From Halobacteroides halobius DSM 5150 (GTDB lineage Bacteria > Bacillota > Halanaerobiia > Halobacteroidales > Halobacteroidaceae), in assembly GCF_000328625.1 (NCBI RefSeq), contig NC_019978.1, forward strand, positions 682,001 through 746,000: a stretch of 64,000 nucleotides of DNA, read 5' to 3'. The notes under the pieces were generated by a model. That model did no database searches and was not told the DNA's origin. It was given only the letters and a program-made list of their open reading frames with translations. The position numbers were made by a program, and so were the translations under genes. Below are positions 36,537-44,598 of the stretch, piece by piece; positions within the stretch are counted from its first letter, which is position 1, and every line of letters starts with the position of its first letter.

Positions 36537-37805
36537 TTATAGCAATAGTTTAGACAACATTAATTGTTGTGATTGTTGGTATTTGATATTTTTATTAATA
36601 AAACTTTGGATACCTGTTCGGGTTTTCTTGAAAATATTATAAATTCCAGTAGCTATTGCATAATAATCAAATTCGGGGATATCATAAATTCTTTCAGATA
36701 ATTTAGTTATCCACATATTTAATTTAGTTTTATTTCGCTTTTCTGACAGCATAGCAATAAAACCAATTAAAATACTAAGTAGCAAATCCATAGTTCTAAT
36801 ACTATTTAAAGATCTGACTCTAATATTTTCTAAATTGAATTGTTGTTTTTTAAATCGAAAGTATTCTTCTACTTTCCATCTTTTTAAGTATGCTTCAAAT
36901 ATAGTTTTAGTAAGTTTTTTTGATTCAGGAGCTAAATTACTAATTAATATCATAGGGGTTAGCCCAAGCCCTTTTACTATAACCATAGTTAAATCTTTAT
37001 CTGGCATAGCAGGAAGTTTTATTTCAGCATAACTATACTTTGCTTTTTGGGGATTATTGTTTTTATCTTTAAAATTAGCAACATATTTACCTTTGTAAAA
37101 CTTTGCTACATCTAATATATTCATTGTTTGCCCTTTATAAATAACATTTCTAGTTTTTTTAGCTCTAATAACAAAATTACATTCATCATTGTTTTTTGTA
37201 AAATATTTATAAAAACGATTATTATCGTACCAACGATCTAAGGCATAAATACCTTGATTCCCAAAGTGTGATTTAACAAAATCAAGACCTTTGATAGTCT
37301 CTATATTCTGACTTTTGAATCCTTTTTCTTTAGTAGAATAAACCCGAGAATATACAGAAAGCGGCATCTCATGTTCTTCTGTTAATGCTGCAATTTCAAA
37401 AGTATCATAACCATCGTTAATTTTCCCAGTGCTTCCATCACGAACTTGGTCTAATGCTTCTAATTTTTTGCTTGCAGGTTTAACTATATCAGATTTATCA
37501 CAACAAAAAATTGTGTTTTCGTTAATGCATGTTTTAACTGAATTAATATAATTATTCATAACTGTTGATCTTTGATCAAAATTTTTACAATTGCGAGATA
37601 AACGATCAATTACTTTTTTTAATGTTATATCTTCTTTTAAAGCTCTAGAAATTTCACTTAATAATATAGATTGACTTTCTAATAGACCATATAATATTTG
37701 AAAAATGAATTTAGATTTTGGTTTTGATAAATTTTTAGTGATTTTATCTGAAAAAGTTGATAATTTTCGTTTCAATTGATAGATAAGTTTGGTATAATTA
37801 ATCAT
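36537..37805 (-). CDS. IS4 family transposase (DDE)
   Basis: Cut-and-paste DDE transposase of 422 residues. Likely catalytic residues: Asp in FCCDKSDIVKP, Asp in GIYALDRWYDNN, and Glu in the Y-(2)-R-(3)-E-(6)-K signature YLKRWKVEEYFRFKKQQF that defines the IS4 family. ATG at 37805 follows AGGAGGT nine bases upstream. A long inverted repeat around its promoter and ribosome binding site should limit translation from outside transcripts. Orientation is opposite to rodZ. The gene appears intact. Confidence 0.93.
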   Translation of the reverse strand: MINYTKLIYQLKRKLSTFSDKITKNLSKPKSKFIFQILYGLLESQSILLSEISRALKEDITLKKVIDRLSRNCKNFDQRSTVMNNYINSVKTCINENTIFCCDKSDIVKPASKKLEALDQVRDGSTGKINDGYDTFEIAALTEEHEMPLSVYSRVYSTKEKGFKSQNIETIKGLDFVKSHFGNQGIYALDRWYDNNRFYKYFTKNNDECNFVIRAKKTRNVIYKGQTMNILDVAKFYKGKYVANFKDKNNNPQKAKYSYAEIKLPAMPDKDLTMVIVKGLGLTPMILISNLAPESKKLTKTIFEAYLKRWKVEEYFRFKKQQFNLENIRVRSLNSIRTMDLLLSILIGFIAMLSEKRNKTKLNMWITKLSERIYDIPEFDYYAIATGIYNIFKKTRTGIQSFINKNIKYQQSQQLMLSKLLL

Positions 37806-37874
37806 GGTGAAATGACCTCCTATTTGGTTTTGGTTGCCAAACTAATTATACCAAATTTAGGAGTTCATTTCACC
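37806..37874 (-). promoter_or_regulatory. Transposase promoter and RBS-sequestering inverted repeat
   Basis: Arms at 37806-37828 and 37850-37874 are nearly perfectly complementary; the inner arm includes the ribosome binding site AGGAGGT. A minus-strand TATAAT lies at 37850-37845, so the element's own transcript should begin about 37838, inside the loop, and lack the outer arm. Transcripts entering from outside would fold and hide the site, a protection known for IS10 and IS50. Confidence 0.6.
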
Positions 37875-37980
37875 TTTTTTTATTTTAGAGCAGTTACTAT
37901 CTGTTTTACCAAAAGTTATCCACAATTTTATTATCAATAAGTTCTAATTTATTATTTTTGAAAAAATGGGGAAACTCTAC

Positions 37981-37988
37981 ATCAATGA
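37981..37988 (+). repeat. Target-site duplication, right copy
   Basis: ATCAATGA directly after the IS right end; identical to 36484-36491. Confidence 0.9.
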
Positions 37989-38572
37989 TTATTGACAATA
38001 ATCAAAATAAGTGTTTGAATGGTATTATAGTTTTAGTAACTTTTAGTATATTATTTACTGTTGGGTATTTAGGAAGCATAGTTTATGACCAATGGCAAAG
38101 TGGTAAATTAAAAACAAGGGTTGAACAGGCAATGGTACAGGTTAATCAGTATGTAAACCAGACTAAAGATAAAGAAGATACTAAAGAAGAAAAGAGTAAT
38201 CAATTTGTAATAGAAGAGAAGAATAAAGAAAAAGAAGATATCTCTCCTAAACAACAGCAAGGTAATGTTAATAAACAGGCAACTGTAACTAAAGAAGCAG
38301 TTAAAGTAAATAAAACACAACAGAAAGAGAAAATAACTATTGAAGTGCAGACAATTGATAAAACCTGGTATTCTATACAAATTGATGGTGAATCTAAGTT
38401 TAAAGGGATAGTAAATAAAGGAGAAGTAAAGCGCTTTTCTGGAAAAAAAATAAAGTTGAAGATTGGAAATGCAGCTGGGGTTAAAGTTGTTAAAAATAAT
38501 AAAGTATATGGTCCATTTGGTAAAGAGGGGGAAGTTATAACTAAAGTTTTTTCTGCTTCGTTAAATGAATAA
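37989..38572 (+). pseudogene. rodZ: rodZ, C-terminal fragment (disrupted by IS)
   Basis: C-terminal part of RodZ: a membrane segment (GIIVLVTFSILFTVGYLG), a charged Lys/Glu linker, and a periplasmic-type DUF4115 domain (TWYSIQIDGESKFKGIVNKG). Joining 36491 to 37989 gives one frame of 289 residues through ...DKLSM-IIDNNQ..., a normal RodZ. The open frame now runs from TTG at 37958 within the IS, with no good ribosome site, so translation is doubtful. Confidence 0.9.
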
Positions 38573-38636
38573 TAAATTAAAGGCAAGAATATAGTTTAAT
38601 AAAAGCTTTTTCTGATACTGGAAAGGCGGTAATTTG

Positions 38637-39377
38637 ATGGGGGATAACTCAATTAATAGGCAAATAGATTGGCAGTTAGCTGATATTATATTAGTGTTAT
38701 TTTTCACCCTTACTGTAACTCCAATTTTATTTCATGTAGTATGGTGGGGGCTAGATCAAATACTTGCTTTAGATTCTTTGATGCAAATTAGGTTGTTGAT
38801 TTTAAATTTAATTCAGGCGGTTTTATTAGGAAGTTTAACCTTAATAGTAGTTACAAGAAATTATTATCTGTCTGTTAGTAATTTTGGTTTAAAAAAAATA
38901 GATATCGATTCTATTTTAAAGTATGGAGTAGTAGGAGGAATCGTGATTTGTATTTTTGTGGTATTAATTAATAACTTAATACATGCAGTAGTAAGTAAAA
39001 TCTATGGTATAAATCCTCCTACTCAACAAGTAATTAAGGATTTATTAAAATCCAATAATAACTGGATATTTATATTACATACTTGTTTAATTGTTATTAT
39101 AGCCCCTATATCAGAGGAAATTTTTTTTCGGGGGTTTATTTATTCTTATTGTAAGAGTAAATTAGGCATAACTAAAGGAATATTATTAAACGGAGTTATT
39201 TTTGGATTAGCTCACTTTAGCATTTGGGTTTTTATACCAACTTTTTTGGGTGGAATAATTTTAGCTTGGATTTATGAACGGACTAATTCATTGTATTCAT
39301 CAATTTTAGCTCATGGAGTTTGGAATTTAATTATTGTATTATTGATTTTTATTATTTGGAAAGCAGGAATTTTTTAA
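38637..39377 (+). CDS. CPBP family intramembrane glutamic endopeptidase
   Basis: Membrane protease family protein (Abi/CaaX type) of 246 residues with about seven membrane segments. Conserved motifs EEIFFRGFIYSY, a His in FGLAHFSIW and AHGVWN are intact. Substrate unknown; relatives process prenylated peptides or bacteriocins. ATG at 38637 follows AAAGGCGGTAATTTG. It follows rodZ by about 60 bases. Confidence 0.87.
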   Translation: MGDNSINRQIDWQLADIILVLFFTLTVTPILFHVVWWGLDQILALDSLMQIRLLILNLIQAVLLGSLTLIVVTRNYYLSVSNFGLKKIDIDSILKYGVVGGIVICIFVVLINNLIHAVVSKIYGINPPTQQVIKDLLKSNNNWIFILHTCLIVIIAPISEEIFFRGFIYSYCKSKLGITKGILLNGVIFGLAHFSIWVFIPTFLGGIILAWIYERTNSLYSSILAHGVWNLIIVLLIFIIWKAGIF

Positions 39378-39414
39378 TTTAATTTGGAGATGCTATAGAA
39401 TAAAAGGTGATATT

Positions 39415-40635
39415 ATGTCAAGTCGGATTTTTTATAAAGAGATTAGCCAATATATATTAAAATGGACTGGATTTAGTCTAATAGTAGGTTTTTTAGGGGC
39501 TTGTCTAGTTTATAGTATGGAAGAGTTTGTCACTGTATTGGCTCAAATAAGGAAGGTGCATTACTTATTAACTCCTTTAATTGGAGGGGGAATAGTTGGT
39601 TTAATTATTTATTATATTGATTCTAGAGCTGCCGGTTTAGGAACTAATATTTATATTTCTTATACTAAAGGAAATACTAATATACATCAGCCAATTAAAT
39701 TATTTTTAAGTAAGATACTTGCTACTCAAGCTACATTAGGTTTGATAGGGTTTGGTGGATTAGTTGGCCCTTTATTATTGCTAGGCAGTAGTCTAGCTTT
39801 TTTTATTAGAGAGATACTAGAATTATTTAGAATTAGGTTATATAAAGAAGCCAGAGTAGTAAGTGCTTGTGGAGCAGCAGCAACAGTTGGTTCACTATTG
39901 AAAGCTCCTTTGGGTGGAGGGATTTTTGCTAGTGAGATACTATATAAGTCTGCCTTAGACTATAATGAGCTTTTTCCAGCTATACTAAGTAGCAGCTTTG
40001 GTTACTTTTTTTATAAATTTATTAGTCCCACAAGTCAATCGGAGATAATTATTAATTTTCCCCAATTTCAAGTTGCTGATTTAATGCTCTTAGTAGTGGT
40101 TGCTTTAATCTGTGGTTTGTTAGGGCAATTTTTTATTTCATTATTTAACTGGACTAATAATTTGTTTAGTACTTTACCAATCCAAAATTTATTTAAACCT
40201 ATGCTTGTAAGTTGTATAATTATATTATTTTATACAAGGGCCAATCTAGATTTGAAGATTAATATAACTGAGGTAACAGAATTATTCTCTGATCCATTAC
40301 CCATTAAGCTAGCAGTTACATTATTGTTACTAAAGATTTTATTAACAATTGTAGTTATTAGTAGCGGTGGTAGTGCTGCTGTATTAAATGTAGCTATATT
40401 AAGTGGAGCTATTACAGGTAATATGTTATATCATATTTTTTCTAGTATCCCTTTACCAACCTTGATGATCGTTGGTTCAGCAGCTACTATTGCTTCTATA
40501 GCTAATGTTCCATTAGCTACAATAATTCTCTTTACTGAGGTATTTAATTTAAATTCTGTTCTACCAGTAGTAATTGGAGGTATTGTTGGATTTTTAATTG
40601 GTAGACCTAGAACTGTTTTTGAATATATAGAATGA
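39415..40635 (+). CDS. ClC family chloride channel/transporter, gating Glu missing
   Basis: ClC-fold anion channel or exchanger of 406 residues with about ten membrane segments. Family landmarks include GLGTN for the GSGIP motif, GGLVGPLLLLG in place of GREGP, KAPLGGGIFASEILY and SGGSAAVLNVAILSG. The gating glutamate is Val 117, so a channel-like behaviour is possible. ATG at 39415 follows AAAAGGTGATATT. Adjacent to surE. Confidence 0.85.
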   Translation: MSSRIFYKEISQYILKWTGFSLIVGFLGACLVYSMEEFVTVLAQIRKVHYLLTPLIGGGIVGLIIYYIDSRAAGLGTNIYISYTKGNTNIHQPIKLFLSKILATQATLGLIGFGGLVGPLLLLGSSLAFFIREILELFRIRLYKEARVVSACGAAATVGSLLKAPLGGGIFASEILYKSALDYNELFPAILSSSFGYFFYKFISPTSQSEIIINFPQFQVADLMLLVVVALICGLLGQFFISLFNWTNNLFSTLPIQNLFKPMLVSCIIILFYTRANLDLKINITEVTELFSDPLPIKLAVTLLLLKILLTIVVISSGGSAAVLNVAILSGAITGNMLYHIFSSIPLPTLMIVGSAATIASIANVPLATIILFTEVFNLNSVLPVVIGGIVGFLIGRPRTVFEYIE

Positions 40636-40651
40636 TTTTAGGAGGATTAAA

Positions 40652-41395
40652 ATGAGGATTTTATTAACTAATGATGATGGTATTTTTGCTCCAGGAATTC
40701 AAGCTTTATGCAAAGAGTTAGAAAAAGAACATGAAGTATTAGTAGTAGCACCTGATAGAGAAAGGAGTGCTACAGGACATGCAATTACTATTCATCATCC
40801 GTTACGGGCCAAGGAAATGAAGTTTGAAGAAATTGAATCTAAATGTATTGCAGTGGATGGAACTCCAGCTGATTGTGTTAAAATAGCTGTTGAGTCGTTA
40901 TTAGAGGAAGAAGTGGATTTGCTTGTCTCAGGTATAAATGCAGGACCTAATTTGGCCCATGATGTATTATACTCGGGAACTGTATCTGCAGCGATAGAAG
41001 GGCTAATGGTAGGGATTCCTTCTGTAGCGGTTTCTTTAGCTACTTATGATGAGTGGGATTTTAGTCCTGGTGCTCAGTTTATGAAAGGATTTGTAAAAAA
41101 ATATAGCCAGCATGAGTTGGATCGAAATATATTATTAAATATTAATTTGCCAGCTAAAAGTGACGCCGAAGTCAAAATTACTAAATTAGGAGACCATGGT
41201 TACCATAATACTTTTGAAAAAAGATTTGACCCTCGAGGAGAAAGATATTATTGGTTAGTAGGGGAAATAGAAGAAGGGACTGACCAAGAGTCTGATTTAG
41301 TAACTGTCAATGATGATTATATTTCTATTACTCCTCTTAGAGTTGATTTAACTGCTAATGATAAACTGGAAGAACTTAGAACCTGGGATCTGTAG
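40652..41395 (+). CDS. surE: 5'/3'-nucleotidase SurE
   Basis: Nucleoside monophosphate phosphatase of 247 residues with metal-binding LLTNDDGIFAPGI at the N-terminus, VVAPDRERSATGHAITI, VDGTPADCVKIA and SGINAGPNLAHDVLYSGTVSAA. Involved in stationary-phase survival and nucleotide salvage. ATG at 40652 follows AGGAGGATTAAA, 17 bases after the ClC stop, so probably co-transcribed. Confidence 0.95.
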   Translation: MRILLTNDDGIFAPGIQALCKELEKEHEVLVVAPDRERSATGHAITIHHPLRAKEMKFEEIESKCIAVDGTPADCVKIAVESLLEEEVDLLVSGINAGPNLAHDVLYSGTVSAAIEGLMVGIPSVAVSLATYDEWDFSPGAQFMKGFVKKYSQHELDRNILLNINLPAKSDAEVKITKLGDHGYHNTFEKRFDPRGERYYWLVGEIEEGTDQESDLVTVNDDYISITPLRVDLTANDKLEELRTWDL

Positions 41396-41459
41396 TAATT
41401 ATTCCTCTTCTTACTGAATAGCTTATACTAAAGCTAAGAAAATGTAAGGAGGGGATTTA

Positions 41460-41825
41460 ATGTCTAAAGTTAAGGTAGTTGGAGTTTTTCGAGGCTTAAT
41501 AATAAGCATAGCTTTATTATTAATTAGCAATTTAATATTAGGAATAGTTACTAGCTATACAAGTATTGCTATTTCTTTAACTAGTAGGTGGATAACTATC
41601 TTTCATTATATAGCTATCTTTATTGGTGGAGCTATTGCTGCTTATTCTGCTGAAAATAATGGCTGGTTAAATGGAGGTTTGGTGGGGTTGATTTATATGG
41701 TGGCAATAGTTTTATTGGGATTGTTATGGTATCCCTTTAACTTATCTTTGCTTCTAGCATTAAAAATACTAATTGCTTTTATTGTATCGGCATTGGGAGG
41801 AATAATTGGAATTAATATTATTTAG
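41460..41825 (+). CDS. TIGR04086-like membrane protein
   Basis: A 121-residue protein with four predicted membrane segments, resembling the small TIGR04086/YrzE group of Bacillota (a helix pair, then HYIAIFIGGAIAAYSAENNGWLNGGLVGLIYM). Function unknown. ATG at 41460 follows AAGGAGGGGATTTA. The next gene begins within about 13 bases. Confidence 0.65.
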   Translation: MSKVKVVGVFRGLIISIALLLISNLILGIVTSYTSIAISLTSRWITIFHYIAIFIGGAIAAYSAENNGWLNGGLVGLIYMVAIVLLGLLWYPFNLSLLLALKILIAFIVSALGGIIGINII

Positions 41826-41837
41826 GGGGAGGTATCA

Positions 41838-42296
41838 ATTAAGAAATTAGAAGTTATATTTAGGGATGAATCTAAAGGTGAGATTTCTAATTTAGTTTAT
41901 AATTCTTTGCTAGAGTGGAAAAAAAGAAGAGAGGAGAAGCAAAGTTTAGAAACTCAATTTATAGAAGAGATTAGTTGGTTACCAATTATTAGCTTTATTT
42001 TTGGTACAATTACAGTTGGTTTTTTAAAAGCAATAGGTAGTCAAATTTGGGCGGGGTTAAAAAAATATTTTTCCCAAGCAGAAGAGAAAAAGGAGATGCC
42101 AAGCTTTGAAATTCAATTTAGTTATAAAGGAGTAAAGATAATAGCTAAATTTAATAATAATGACCGAAAAAAAATTAAAGATGCCCTAAAGAATTTAGAT
42201 GGACTCCTTAAATCTATACCTCATAAACAGAATTTAAATCAAATTACTTTTGTGTTAGATTCAACTGGAGATTGGAAGCAACAAGATAGTTATTAG
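41838..42296 (+). CDS. Hypothetical membrane-anchored protein, probable ATT start
   Basis: Not recognised. The frame from ATT at 41838 gives 152 residues: IKKLEVIFRDESKGEISNLV, a membrane segment (LPIISFIFGTITVGFLKAIG) and a soluble C-terminus (FEIQFSYKGVKIIAKFNNNDRKKIKDALKNL). Strong GGGGGAGGT lies four bases before the ATT, while the first TTG (41907, 129 residues) has no ribosome site. Likely one operon with the gene upstream; a terminator follows. Confidence 0.7.
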   Translation: MKKLEVIFRDESKGEISNLVYNSLLEWKKRREEKQSLETQFIEEISWLPIISFIFGTITVGFLKAIGSQIWAGLKKYFSQAEEKKEMPSFEIQFSYKGVKIIAKFNNNDRKKIKDALKNLDGLLKSIPHKQNLNQITFVLDSTGDWKQQDSY

Positions 42297-42320
42297 GCAC
42301 CAGTAAGGTGCTTTTTTTAT
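42297..42320 (+). terminator. Terminator
   Basis: GCACC (42297-42301) pairs with GGTGC (42307-42311), loop AGTAA, followed by TTTTTTTATTTT. Confidence 0.85.
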
Positions 42321-42374
42321 TTTGGTGTATATAAAAATGTGAGAAGATTAATACTAATGATAAGGTGGTGTAAA

Positions 42375-42836
42375 ATGATAATAAGTTTAGTTTGGATTTA
42401 CTTATTTTTAATTTTAGCTGTTGGAATGATCTTAGTAGTTCCTACAGAGAAGATAAGAGATCTGTTACCTTTTGGTTTAGTAGGTGGTTTTTTAGTAGCT
42501 ATAATTATTCAATATTTAGCAGTTAATATATTTAGATTATGGGAATTTAATTATGCCTTAGTGCCTTTAGCTGGGTTTCCTTTAGGAGTTGGACTAGCTT
42601 GGGTTCCACCTGAAATCGTTTTTGGTTATTTTTGGCCCTCGTTAGAGACAAAGCTGACAAGAGTTATGTATATATTATTTTTTGCTATAGTATCTACCTT
42701 ATTAGAATATTTATTTTTATTAATGGGATATAGAAAGTATCTTAATTGGAATATTTATTCCACTTTTTTATTAGCAGTAGTAATTCATTCCGCTTTAGCC
42801 TATTATTTAACAAGTAAGGAGCAACTAAAAACCTAA
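42375..42836 (+). CDS. Small polytopic membrane protein, CBO0543-like
   Basis: A 153-residue protein of five or so membrane segments, with WPSLETKLTRVMYILFFAIVSTLLEYLFLLMGYRKYLNW recalling the CBO0543 family of Bacillota (recognition tentative). ATG at 42375 is preferred to an upstream in-frame start at 42339 because AAGGTGGTGTAAA lies just before it. Function unknown. Confidence 0.6.
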   Translation: MIISLVWIYLFLILAVGMILVVPTEKIRDLLPFGLVGGFLVAIIIQYLAVNIFRLWEFNYALVPLAGFPLGVGLAWVPPEIVFGYFWPSLETKLTRVMYILFFAIVSTLLEYLFLLMGYRKYLNWNIYSTFLLAVVIHSALAYYLTSKEQLKT

Positions 42837-42884
42837 AATGTAGTTATATTAATAACTAATAGAATAACAAACGAGGTGACAGTT

Positions 42885-44441
42885 ATGGCAATAACTGAAA
42901 CAGAAATCGACAAAGAATTAGTAGCTCTGAAGGAACTTGATAATTATTGGAATGAAAAAGAATTTTCATTGTTACCACATCAATATCAGACTGTAAAAAG
43001 AGTAGTGGATGAGATGCAAGGAAGAGCTTTGTTAGCTGATGAAGTAGGATTAGGGAAAACAATAGAAGCGGGGATGATTTTAAAGGAGTATTTAGCTCGG
43101 GGAGAGATAGAAACTTGTTTAGTATTAACACCTGCTTCATTAGGATTCCAATGGTGGAATGAACTAACTGATAAATTTCAAATAGATGCATTTAATAATC
43201 GTAAAGGGAAAGGATGGCATTATTTTGATGTAATTATTTCTTCATTAGATAAGGCTAAGCGTTCTCCTCATTGTGATCATATTTATGAGAGAGGTTTTGA
43301 TATGGTAATTGTTGATGAGGCCCATAAGTTAAAGAATAGTAAGACAATGAATTGGAATTTTGTGAATAAAATTCCTAAGGACTATTTATTGTTGTTAACT
43401 GCTACCCCAATTCAAAATGACCTAAAAGAATTGTATAATTTAGTTAGTTTAGTACAACCAAAGTTGTTTGGTGATTATAAGACTTTTAAGAAAAAATATA
43501 TTCAGGGGAAACATGAAGTGCAGAATTTAGATAATTTACAAGATCAATTATCTGAGGTAATGGTTAGAAATAGAAGATCAAAAATTGACTTAGAATATAC
43601 TGATAGACGAGTAAAATTAGTTTCAGTTAACTTAACCCCGCCAGAACAAGAGCTATACCAGCGGATTACTGATTTAGTAACTACAGAGTATAAAAAGTGT
43701 GTAAATAAGAATAAAAGCATTTTTCATTTATTAACACTACAACGTGAAGTATGTAGTAGTTCTTTTGCAGTAGCTAAAACACTAGAAAAAATGTATGAAG
43801 ATGGTTATGATTCAATTCATGATCAATTAGAAGAGTTATATCAATTAGCTGTCAGTATTCAGAATAATCAAAAGATGAAAGAAGTAGAAAAAATACTGGA
43901 TGATAATCCAGGAAAAGCTATTATTTTTACAGAGTATCAGGGGACTCAAAGCTATATTGGTTATTATTTAAATGAACAGGGATATAATCCAGTCTTCTTT
44001 AATGGTAGGTTATCAGATAGTCAAAAAGAATGGGCCAAAAGTAGATTTATGAAGGATGGAGATGTTTTAATTAGTACTGAGGCAGGCGGTCAAGGAATAA
44101 ATCTTCAGTTTTGTAATACAATTATTAATTATGATTTACCTTGGAATCCGATGAAGATAGAACAAAGAATTGGTAGAGTCCACCGCTTAGGTCAAGATAA
44201 GGATGTTCTAATCTATAATTTGGCTACAAAAAATACTATTGAAGAGAAAATAATTGATTTATTAGACAAAAAGATAAATTTATTTGAATCTGTAATTGGT
44301 GGATTAAATAACTTAGTAGTAGATCGAACTAACAGTAATTTAGAAAGTAGTATTTTAGAAATTTTAGCTGAAGCTAATGATGAAAAGGAAATAGATAATA
44401 AGTTGGATAAGTTAGGAGAAGATTTACTACAAGAAAAATAA
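42885..44441 (+). CDS. SNF2-type DEAD-like helicase (YqhH-like)
   Basis: Nucleic-acid-stimulated ATPase of 518 residues, Swi2/Snf2 fold: Walker A LADEVGLGKTIEAGMIL, DEAH box VIVDEAHKLKN, motif III LLLTATPIQND, and in the second domain STEAGGQGINLQFC and QRIGRVHRLGQ. No zinc or chromo domain. Such stand-alone SNF2 proteins of Bacillota resemble Bacillus YqhH; role unknown, probably DNA or RNA-polymerase remodelling. ATG at 42885 follows GAGGTGACAGTT. Confidence 0.85.
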   Translation: MAITETEIDKELVALKELDNYWNEKEFSLLPHQYQTVKRVVDEMQGRALLADEVGLGKTIEAGMILKEYLARGEIETCLVLTPASLGFQWWNELTDKFQIDAFNNRKGKGWHYFDVIISSLDKAKRSPHCDHIYERGFDMVIVDEAHKLKNSKTMNWNFVNKIPKDYLLLLTATPIQNDLKELYNLVSLVQPKLFGDYKTFKKKYIQGKHEVQNLDNLQDQLSEVMVRNRRSKIDLEYTDRRVKLVSVNLTPPEQELYQRITDLVTTEYKKCVNKNKSIFHLLTLQREVCSSSFAVAKTLEKMYEDGYDSIHDQLEELYQLAVSIQNNQKMKEVEKILDDNPGKAIIFTEYQGTQSYIGYYLNEQGYNPVFFNGRLSDSQKEWAKSRFMKDGDVLISTEAGGQGINLQFCNTIINYDLPWNPMKIEQRIGRVHRLGQDKDVLIYNLATKNTIEEKIIDLLDKKINLFESVIGGLNNLVVDRTNSNLESSILEILAEANDEKEIDNKLDKLGEDLLQEK

Positions 44442-44457
44442 TTGCAAAAAATAAAAT

Positions 44458-44535
44458 TGGCAGGGGAAATAGGACTTGAACCTACAACTTTCGGATTTGG
44501 AGTCCGACGCTCTAGCCAAATTGAGCTATTCCCCT
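44458..44535 (-). tRNA. tRNA-Trp (CCA)
   Basis: On the minus strand, acceptor AGGGGAA pairs with TTCCCCT, the discriminator is G, and CCA is encoded. Anticodon loop CTCCAAA gives anticodon CCA within the perfect stem TCGGA/TCCGA; D arm TAGCTCA...AGAGC and T arm GTAGG TTCAAGT CCTAT are canonical. Followed by T-rich sequence. Confidence 0.97.
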
Positions 44536-44553
44536 GCGTTACTTCCATAGAAA

Positions 44554-44582
44554 ATTATAACTTATATTGTTCATAAATGCAA
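44554..44582 (-). promoter_or_regulatory. Promoter of tRNA-Trp
   Basis: Minus-strand -35 TTGCAT (44582-44577), 17-bp spacer, -10 TATAAT (44559-44554), about 19 bp before the mature tRNA 5' end. Confidence 0.75.
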
Positions 44583-44598
44583 GGGAAAAATAAATTTT

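Larger units (their letters stand above)
36492..37980. mobile_element. IS4-family insertion sequence inside rodZ
   Basis: A 1489-bp element bounded by inverted ends ATAGAGTTTCCCC (36492-36504) and GGGGAAACTCTAC (37968-37980), matching over at least 12 bp, and by an 8-bp duplication ATCAATGA. It carries one intact transposase on the minus strand. Perfect duplications and an intact gene suggest a recent event. It contains no GGGCCAA motif. Family assigned from the transposase YREK signature; IS subgroup not determined. Confidence 0.93.

Noticed and set aside
38200-38586. Open frames on the minus strand opposite the rodZ C-terminal part.
   Set aside because: They mirror the Lys/Glu-rich linker and lack ribosome sites.
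44458-44535. tRNA-Trp as integration site for a mobile island.
   Set aside because: No integrase, no direct repeat of the tRNA 3' end was seen nearby, and both sides hold ordinary chromosomal genes.
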